From: Macrobrachium rosenbergii
Lineage: Eukaryota > Arthropoda > Malacostraca > Decapoda > Palaemonidae
Length of the DNA: 64,000 bases
NCBI RefSeq assembly: GCF_040412425.1
Contig: NC_089767.1
Coordinates: forward strand, 2,526,969 to 2,590,968
Direction: 5' to 3'
This document shows positions 56,288-64,000 of this stretch, in pieces. The notes beneath the pieces are model-generated. The model was not told the origin of the DNA and searched no databases. It saw only the letters and a list, made by a program, of their open reading frames with translations. Made by a program: the position numbers and the translations under genes. Within the stretch, counting starts at the first letter, position 1. Each line of letters opens with the position of its first letter.

Positions 56288-56632
56288 GTTGTGGGATAGT
56301 GTAGTCAGTGTACCTATCTTGGCATCACTAAAGGGAGTTTACAGTGCATCCTGTGACCTTGACTGCACCAACTTCTTAGACTTTTACTCTACCTCCATTC
56401 CCCCTTCCTTTCTTCAATCTTACTGTCCAACCTCTCTAGCTATTAGAATACTTTTTAGTGCAACTGTGGGGTTTTCTTCCAGTTCCACCTTTAGAACCTT
56501 GTACTTCATCTCCTTTATTTTCCGAATCTCTTTTTATCTTGCTGTCCAACCACTCCAACTCCCCCTTTTCGCTGTCTTAAGAAGCGCTGAGTGGCCAAAG
56601 TGGCCCTTTGCTTGGGTTGACAACCTGACTTT
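56288..56632 (+). repeat. Repeat family B, divergent subfamily
   Basis: The head GGGATAGTGTAGTCAGTGTA and end AAGCGCTGAGTGGCCAAAGT match family B in outline, but the middle is longer and the end resembles the 4,236 copy. This supports a second subfamily. Confidence 0.65.
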
Positions 56633-56889
56633 CGTAAATCAATCAATATTCAAACTAAACTATATTAGATATGCGTATATTTCACTCGCATGCATGTTTT
56701 AATGGTCACTTGAGCTCCTGTATATGACTCGCATGCATGCAAAAGCTTACGGTGTTCAAGCACAGCTGCCTGCGTGCATGCATGCTTGCATATACGGTAA
56801 GTTTCATCACTCGTTCTTTGGGAACCATCAGTTAAATGTAAGTTTGGCAAGATTGTAGTGACGCCATTTGTAATTCTTCTTAGATAAGA

Positions 56890-56956
<67 letters not shown>

Positions 56957-57079
56957 TATATATATATACACACATGTATGCATACATATATATATATATG
57001 TGTGTGTGTGTATTGTATATGTATACATTTACATATATGTATAATTATATGTATATACATAATATATATACATATATAT

Positions 57080-57170
<91 letters not shown>
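56890..57170. repeat. (CT)n then (TA)n microsatellites
   Basis: (CT)n at about 56,892-56,953, a variable TATAC/TGTG stretch, then (TA)n to about 57,170. Open frames here are repeat translations. Confidence 0.95.
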
Positions 57171-57172
<2 letters not shown>

Positions 57173-57339
57173 TGCGACTCAGAGTCCGAGAACGGGATTT
57201 TCGACCTAGCGCAGCGCATTTGTTTTTTTTATCTCGATTTTTGACTCGTTCTTATTCCGAAAGAGCGGCGCGTAAGACTTTCCCCAGAATTGTTTTATGC
57301 TTGGTTTCAAATCTGGCGGAAAACAGACTCCACCAGCCA

Positions 57340-57343
<4 letters not shown>

Positions 57344-57402
<59 letters not shown>
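57344..57402. repeat. (CT)n microsatellite
   Basis: About 60 bases of CT. The sequence between 57,171 and 57,343 is comparatively GC-balanced with no recognisable gene. Confidence 0.95.
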
Positions 57403-57404
<2 letters not shown>

Positions 57405-57489
57405 ATTCTCCGTTTTCTTTCAGGAAGCAATTTCATGGAGAGTTTCACCCGTTAGAAAACGAGGATCTCCCCGGGAGGAGGAGAAGAAG

Positions 57490-57965
57490 AGTTCGTTTCC
57501 TTCTATTTCTGTTTCGCCCCTCGTTCGCCCTCCCATAAGATTTTCCAGGAGAAGGAGAAGGAGAAGTAGGAATAGGAGGAGTAGGAGAAGGAGAAGTAGT
57601 AGGAGAAGGGGTAGGAGTGGGAGAAAAAGGGGTAGGAGGAGGAAAAGGAGTGGGAGTAGAAGGAGCAGGAGAAGGAGAAGTGGTAGGAGAAGGAATAGGA
57701 GAAAAATGAGCAGGAGGAGTAGGAGAAGGAGGAAAAGGAGGAGGAGAAGGAGAAGTAGTAGGAGGAGTAGGAGTAGGAGAAAAAGGAGCAGGAGGAGTAG
57801 AAGTAAGAGAAGGAGTAGAAGAAGGAGCAGAAGGAGAAGGAGTAGGAGAAGAAGGAGAAGGGGGAGTAGGGGAAGGAAAAGAAGGAGTAGGAGTAGGAGA
57901 AGACGAAGACTTCTTTTCCTTCTATTTCTATTTCCTCCCTCGTTCTCCCTCCCGTAAGATTTTGC
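57490..57965. repeat. Polypurine GGA/GAA block flanked by direct repeats
   Basis: About 57,545-57,905 is almost pure A/G on the plus strand (GGAGAAGGAGAAGTAG variants, with occasional T). It is flanked by two similar copies of a TTTCCTTCTATTTCTGTTTC...CCTCCC(A/G)TAAGATTTT segment (about 57,497-57,547 and 57,914-57,964). The Arg/Ser-rich 327-codon frame and the Leu-rich reverse frame are products of composition. Confidence 0.9.
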
Positions 57966-58307
57966 TGCCCTTCCTTCTTCCTTCCTTCTTCCTTCCTTCC
58001 TTCCTTCCTTCAGCAACTTTTAGGGTGCGTTCTTTCTCTTTCTTTTTCGTTTCTTCATTCCCTCTTTCGTATCATTTTTCAGAAGGAAATCCTTTGTTGG
58101 AATTTGCTACGTTTTACTTATTTATTTATTATTTTTTTTTGTTACTGTGCATTCTCTGTGCCTCGCTTCCTGCTGGTAAGTCTCTTGTGCTGCAGACTGG
58201 ATAAGTTGAAATTGCGACTAAAAAGAATGTCTTATTGAAAACAGCTTGTTTTTTATATTCTGAAACATGGTTTGTTTTTATATTCTGAAAGCTTCATAAC
58301 ATACAGG

Positions 58308-58310
<3 letters not shown>

Positions 58311-58392
<82 letters not shown>
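58311..58392. repeat. (TA)n microsatellite beside Penelope-like end
   Basis: An unbroken TA run; the Penelope-like 3' end begins at once on its right side. Confidence 0.95.
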
Positions 58393-58396
<4 letters not shown>

Positions 58397-59495
58397 CATC
58401 AGACAGGAAGGCGGACAGGAATACTCTTGAACAGTCATTTGATTACATGTTTATTCCCAACGTTTCATAATCCATGATTACATCATCAGGGTTCTAGAAT
58501 TAAAAAAACAAATAAGCATTGACAATAAAAATTACAGAAAAATTATACAAAGGCAAAGTCAGAACATAAAAAAATGACAATCGACTTAAAAGGGAAATTT
58601 TTACACAAAGGACACGGAGGTACAGGCAAAACACTGAGAAATTAATTAAAACAAATAGAATATATAAAAGACAAGTAAAAAAAATATATATTTAAAACAT
58701 TTGTTTTAAAACACTAAAATTTAAAATCACATTAAGAAAACAAACAAATAAATAAATAAAAGTGACTAAGGGTATGGAGCCAACCTGTCAGTACGACACA
58801 AATACAGAAAATGAGGTCTTCGAAGGAGAAACAAAACAACAAAAACATTATTATTATTATGACAGGTGTAAAGGAACAGCGGAAGTCAGAGTGTTCAGTT
58901 TCGGAACAAGCTGTTTTATCATAAGAGACTCGAGTATTGGTAGTTCCAGTTGGCTAGAAGCTCGTCCAGTTATGCAGAAATCTTTGTTTTCAATGGGGGT
59001 TTTACAAAATTTCGCATGACTTCTGATGTTGGAGTGTTCTGGGTTGGAGATTTTTACCCCCGTACGAAAACTTACCCCCCTATGTGAATCTATGCGTACT
59101 TTTAGAAGTCTCCGAGTGGATCCCACATAAATCCCCGAGTTACACTTGGGGCAAGAAAAATTATACACCACTCCGGAGGACATCGTAGCACAAAGCTGAT
59201 CCTTAAATTTGAAAATAGAGCCAATCGTTAGGGGGTTGATAGGAACAAGTTTAACATGCAGCGCACCAAGATGTTTTTGAATTATGCTCGTAAATTTTGT
59301 TCTAAAATGGACGTCATGACAGTATGGAAACTTGGCATAAAAGTGTAGTTTAGGTACTGTAAGAGTATATCGTTCAGTGAAAAACTTCTTGTTAAGTATT
59401 TTATTGGAGCTATTAAAACCTATCTTAGACGGAAAACAATTGTGTTTAAAATATTCTAAAAGAAAGGTTACTTCATCATGAAAAGCTACGATGTG
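58393..59495 (-). mobile_element. Penelope-like element, 3' half with GIY-YIG endonuclease
   Basis: The minus-strand frame is open from about 59,495 to 58,857. It first shows the RT-EN linker (AKFPYCHDVHFRTKF, PLTIGSIFKFKDQL), then SSGVVYNFSCPKC and the GIY-YIG core GIYVGSTRR (59,109-59,135), R-x-x-SHRG and NPEHSNIRSHAKFC, ending near SAVPLHLS. The RT domain proper is lost by 5' truncation. A 3' UTR of about 460 bases follows, containing a hammerhead core at 58,456-58,493. Penelope-like elements use this endonuclease for target-primed integration. Confidence 0.85.
58456..58493 (-). ncRNA. Hammerhead ribozyme-like core
   Basis: The minus strand gives CC-CTGATGA, then a helix II hairpin GTAATC-ATG-GATTAT, then GAAAC-GTT-GG. 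The invariant CUGAUGA and GAAA boxes are present. AC/GU forms a two-base-pair helix III and CC/GG starts helix I. A very short helix III is known in Penelope-element hammerheads, which may act as dimers. One U next to helix II is unpaired. Confidence 0.65.
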
Positions 59496-60140
<645 letters not shown>

Positions 60141-61017
60141 CAATTGTGGATGTTAAAATCCTCCCTACTGTTTAATTGGATTATGAGCTGTTATCATTAG
60201 ATGCAATACAATCATCGCCCCAAATCAGTTTTGGAGTAGTTCTACCGCAATGCACTGACCCCAAGATTGCCCTGCATCTGCATTTTTTTGTAAATGCTGC
60301 TAATTATGAGAGGACAGTTCACAAAATGCCATTTGAAATTAATTTTTAAAACCAGGTATTCTTTGTAAAGCAGCATATATCTATTATAGAGACTATGATA
60401 TTCATGTCACGGGAAATAAATTTTCTAAAGAGCTTTTTATATCCAGAATACCAGGTGTTCTTTGCAAAGGCTCCAAATATCTACTGCAGAGAAGATGAAT
60501 ATTCATATCATATGGTTGTATGAGCGTTGTACTCAAGCCTTGATGAGACGTTATCACAGAACTTCATGTTTTAAAGCAGTTGTTCTTAATCTGTTTATTA
60601 CCGCGCCCCCCCCACTAAGAGTTAGTCCTTCCCCACCCCCCCCCTTGCATCTATGAGTAAAATCCCCACCCCCCAGATTTTAAGGAAAATAAAAAGAGAA
60701 AGGGGAGGGGTTTCGAGTCTAACCAGAGTAGCAGACTAAAGGAAACTAACTTTATAAGGCTATGATACGTTTGCATTTTTTCATAAACTTCTGAATATTA
60801 GTTCCTGACTCTTGTTAAGAGAATAACGAATGTAATTAGAGAATTTTTAATTTTTCCCTAGGGCTCGTGCCTCCCTGGAAATTGCTGTGGCCCCCAGGTT
60901 AAAAACCACTGGGAATGACGGTTTGCCTTTCCCCAGGGATGGTAATTTTGGCTTAGAGCATCGCTGGAGAAATTTCTGTTTGGCTGCTCTCTGTGGCGTT
61001 TATTTCGTAATTCCCGT
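60141..61017. other. No recognised feature; C-rich stretch
   Basis: Two related pieces (CCAGGTATTCTTTGTAAAGC near 60,351 and CCAGGTGTTCTTTGCAAAGG near 60,450) indicate an old local duplication of about 100 bp. A C-rich tract lies at 60,602-60,675. No gene. Confidence 0.4.
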
Positions 61018-61330
61018 AGGGAGATAGTGCCGTCATTGTACCTCATGCGGGTCACTGTAGGCATTACTTAGTGTTCTTTGCAGCGTCCCTTCTGCCCCTA
61101 GCTGCAACCCCTTTCATTCCTTTCAACTGAACTTCCGTTCATATTCTCTCTCTTCCATCTTACTTTCCTCAACCCTCTCCTAACGATCGTTTCATAGTGC
61201 AACTGCTTTGAGGTTTTCCTCCTGTTACACCCTTCAAACCTTTCTACTTTCAATTTTCCCTTTCAGCGCTGAATGACCTCAGAGGTCCCATCGCTTGGCT
61301 TTTGGCCTAAACTCTGTATTCTATTTTCTA
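61018..61330 (+). repeat. Repeat family B, full length
   Basis: From GGGAGATAGTGCCGTCATTG to AAACTCTGTATTCTATTTTC, with all family parts present and few differences from the 2,155 copy. Confidence 0.85.
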
Positions 61331-61867
61331 TCCTGTATTCTCTTCTTTATTTCGGAACGGTAGCTGTCGTCACATTTATTGCTTCTTCTTCTTGAAGTTC
61401 GATTACATTACCTCAGGTCAGTCATTCCTTAAAGTAATCAAACTGGAAAGGTCTTCATGACAGCATCGGTGACAGAAAGAGTTTGTAAAACAACCCTAAA
61501 GCACCATGCTGCTTGTGTTCATTTCAATATATTTTTTTTAAATATGAACCTCTACTTTTATCCCCAAATTTTTTAAAATTTTTATAAGTATGTTACCCTG
61601 CGTTTCTTGTTCTCTGACTGGACTTTACCAGTCAGAAAAAAAAGAAACGTATGGTAAAATGGTAAAATAAATATACAAAAATAAATATATTGATAAAGTT
61701 ATAGTTTTATATTTAAAAACAAAAAAACTATTGAAATGAATACAAGCAGCGTGGTGCCGTATGGTAGTTTTGCAAAACTCTTTCTGTTGCCAACTTGTCC
61801 CTTGTTTATTTTTTGTTTTGCTATTTTTATATTGATTTTACTGTGATTTTCTTTTTTTCTGGATTTT
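61331..61867. other. No recognised feature
   Basis: AT-rich sequence. A segment with GTTTCTTGTTCTCTGACTGG and its neighbours shows no coding signal. The two phrases GACAGAAAGAGTTTG (about 61,471) and CAAAACTCTTTCTGTTGCC (about 61,772) are near inverted copies, part of a weak inverted repeat with CAAGCAGC/GCTGCTTG. Confidence 0.4.
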
Positions 61868-61896
61868 ACTGTTTCTGTAAATGAGCTTTGATTCTG

Positions 61897-61972
<76 letters not shown>

Positions 61973-62000
61973 CTGTTTCTGTAAATGAGCTTTGATTCTG

Positions 62001-62075
<75 letters not shown>
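61868..62075. repeat. Duplicated segment with two (ATT)n arrays
   Basis: CTGTTTCTGTAAATGAGCTT then TGATTCTGTTTT followed by (ATT)n occurs twice in tandem (arrays about 61,899-61,970 and 62,000-62,075). The right array is also the tail of the LINE end at 62,076. Confidence 0.9.
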
Positions 62076-62345
62076 CCAGAAGATGACACCTATTCATATG
62101 GAACAAGACACCATAGGGGCCACTGACTTGAAATTCAAGCTTCCAAAGGATATGGTGTTCATTAGGAAGAAGTAAGAGGAAGTAAAGGGGAATACAGAAG
62201 GAAGAAATCCCACTTATTAAAAAAATAGATTAATAAGTAGATAAAAATGTATCAAAATGCGAGAAGAATAGTACCAGGGTAGGAATGCATTGCATCTTCG
62301 CTTGAACTTCTGAAGTTCCAACTGCACGACATCCTTTGAAGGGGG
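62076..62345 (-). mobile_element. LINE 3' end (SINE A partner family)
   Basis: The minus strand encodes SKDVVQLELQKFKRRCNAFLP, then the UTR and the shared tail AAGCTTGAATTTCAAGTCAG, GGCCCCTATGGTG, ATGAATAGGTGTCATCTTCT, followed by (TAA)n. Much of the usual UTR is deleted compared with the copy at 44,690. Confidence 0.75.
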
Positions 62346-62581
62346 GAATGAAGGACCCCTGGAACTGAATAAAGGACCCGTGCAAGCTTCCTTTTCCTTA
62401 AATTTGAAGGCCTGTGACTGACGCCATCTCTTCAGATTTAATGGAATGTAGAGTGTAAGAAAATGTCCACCCTCCCATTTTTTCTTATTAGTGACATTGG
62501 AAACCTTCCATCTTCCGTTTTCTTTGCAAGACACGCGTCATTTGCCGTTTTCTGTTGTAGTTTACTTTTTTCCACCTTTGT

Positions 62582-63000
62582 AGTTTTCTGTAAAAGAAAA
62601 CTACTGTGCCGGATTTGTCTGTCCGTCCGCACTTTAACCTGTCCGCGCTTTTTCTGTCCGCCCTCAGATCTTAAAAACTACTTAGGCTAGAGGGCTGCAT
62701 ATTGTTTGTTGATCATCCACCCTCCAAAAACCAAACATACCAAATTGCAGCCCTCTACCGTCCTCAGTAGTTTTTATTTTATTTAAAGGTTAAAATTAGC
62801 CATAATCGTGCCTCTGGCAACGATATAGGATAGGCCACCACCGGGACGTGGTTAAAATTTCCTGGGCCGCGGCTTATACTGCATTATACCGGGACCACCA
62901 AAAGACAGATCTATTTCCGGTGGCATTGATTGTACGCTGTAGCGGCTGTACAGAAAACTCGATTGCGCCGAAGAAACATTCGGCGCATTTTTTCCTTGTT
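62582..63000 (+). repeat. Repeat family C, full length
   Basis: The most complete copy: the terminal hairpin GTTTTCTGTAAAAGAAAAC, GTCTGTCCGTCCGCACTTT, the central long stem, GGCCGCGGC, the GCTGTAGCGGCTGTACAG stem and the end GCCGAAGAAACATTCGGCGC followed by TTTTTTCCTTG. Confidence 0.9.
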
Positions 63001-63722
63001 TGAGGTCATCTACCTCTAAAACCTGACCTGGATCCTTAGAGGTCATTAACCGTGTGACCTATCTTCTGAAAGTTAGCCAACTTGGAAAATATATGTGTTC
63101 CGTCTTTCTTGGCTGATGTCCTGATAAGATTAGCGCTCACTAGAGATACCAGCGTGTGGATTTCTACAGAATTTTGTTCTTCTCAGAGACTGCTCAGCTT
63201 GGCAGTTCTGATCTATTTGTGGTCATATAGGGTCACTGAGATAAAAAAGATATTTATGACAGGCCTCTAGGAAAAAAAATTGTTTTTACTATAGGAGAAA
63301 ATGAGATAAAATAGTTTCTAAAATGAAAGATAATAATCATTTATAAGGATAAGTCTTCAGTTTAATTACGTGAAAAGTAATATACAGATAAAAACGGTAA
63401 AGGTATAAGTTTATCAGGTAATGAGGGAAGTGAAAAATAGTATAGGCTATATTAGAGAAGTGAAAAATAGTATATATTACTGGTGCAAAAGTAGATCAGA
63501 GTTACATTAAACAAAATGCTCCGTATGTAATTAAAAAAATAATACGGAATTTTGAATCAAAGTTATATCAGATATAACATGCAGAAAAACTGATTGAAAG
63601 TAATAATAAGATTGTACGATTAAGCTTTTCGTTGTTTAGGTCATAAGAGGGCAGTATTCTTGGTTAAATAATTAAGATGAGAGTAAAATAATAAAAATTT
63701 TGGGAATAGTGTAATAAACGAA

Positions 63723-63723
<1 letters not shown>
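63001..63723. other. No recognised feature; AT-rich
   Basis: A duplicated GAAGTGAAAAATAGTATA occurs near 63,428 and 63,455. No gene. Confidence 0.4.

Positions 63724-63797
<74 letters not shown>
63724..63797. repeat. (ATT)n microsatellite
   Basis: About 74 bases of ATT repeats. The remaining 200 bases to the window end show nothing recognisable. Confidence 0.95.
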
Positions 63798-63800
<3 letters not shown>

Positions 63801-64000
63801 AAGAAAAAAGTTAGCGTATATCTTTAAGAAAATAAGATGCCTTGAAGCTACAAGCGGCCTTTTTGAAAAATATGGTAGAAGGAATCATGATTTAGTTATG
63901 TGGATATTTTATATAAAAGCACTGAAACGATTTTGATGTAGTGGATACTAAAGGGAAATCGAGGTCATAGGAGGTGTGCAATATCAATTTGATTTTTGAA

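Noticed and set aside
56974..57957. 327-codon plus-strand frame rich in Arg/Ser, and a Leu-rich frame on the other strand
   Set aside because: Both are translations of TA, CT and polypurine repeats; there is no domain and composition explains them fully.

Overview
The window looks like accessory-rich nuclear DNA from an arthropod, most likely a decapod crustacean. I infer this from very dense di- and trinucleotide microsatellites, several tRNA-derived SINE families, DIRS-type and Penelope-like retroelements in multiple copies, and AT-rich non-coding sequence with introns. Two runs of exactly 500 N (13,786-14,285 and 54,162-54,661) are scaffold gaps. Nothing looks bacterial: there are no operons, and nearly all long open frames are simple-repeat translations or broken transposon genes.

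The one host protein gene I recognise is ZPR1 (zinc finger protein ZPR1), on the minus strand. The first coding exon is at 42,604-42,730 and the next, carrying the CDHC half of the first zinc finger, at 20,620-20,870. A possible non-coding first exon ends at 47,303. The intron between the coding exons is about 21.7 kb and is largely built of retroelements. Both exons keep good splice acceptors but are broken by single-base indels, mostly in homopolymers, which looks at least as much like uncorrected long-read error as like a pseudogene. The rest of the gene was not found and may lie beyond the left edge.

Layout: 1-9.1 kb holds microsatellites and interspersed repeats (tRNA-SINE A, repeat family B, structured repeat family C). 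9.2-11.7 kb is a tandem array of a unit of about 63 bp. 11.9-14 kb has a TA array, a Penelope-like end, a large hairpin and gap 1. 15.3-19.1 kb is a decayed LINE with ORF1, endonuclease, reverse transcriptase (RT) and RNase H on the minus strand; 19.6-20.6 kb is a second LINE on the plus strand. 21.2-42.4 kb (inside the ZPR1 intron) holds three DIRS-type elements with inverted terminal repeats plus one decayed relative, all in the same orientation, with LINE and MITE debris between. The third DIRS element contains two Pol III-type RNA sequences in sense orientation: a 5S rRNA copy inside its RT gene and a U6 snRNA copy in its gag region.

42.4-54 kb has LINE 3' ends, two long foldback repeats, a Penelope-like endonuclease fragment, a Harbinger-like remnant and a possible LTR. 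54-64 kb has more B and C repeats, a polypurine block, and a cluster of Penelope-like copies with GIY-YIG endonuclease, hammerhead-ribozyme cores and flanking TA arrays.

Most observations are by eye. Boundaries of repeats are approximate (tens of bases), and family names below the level stated were not assigned.
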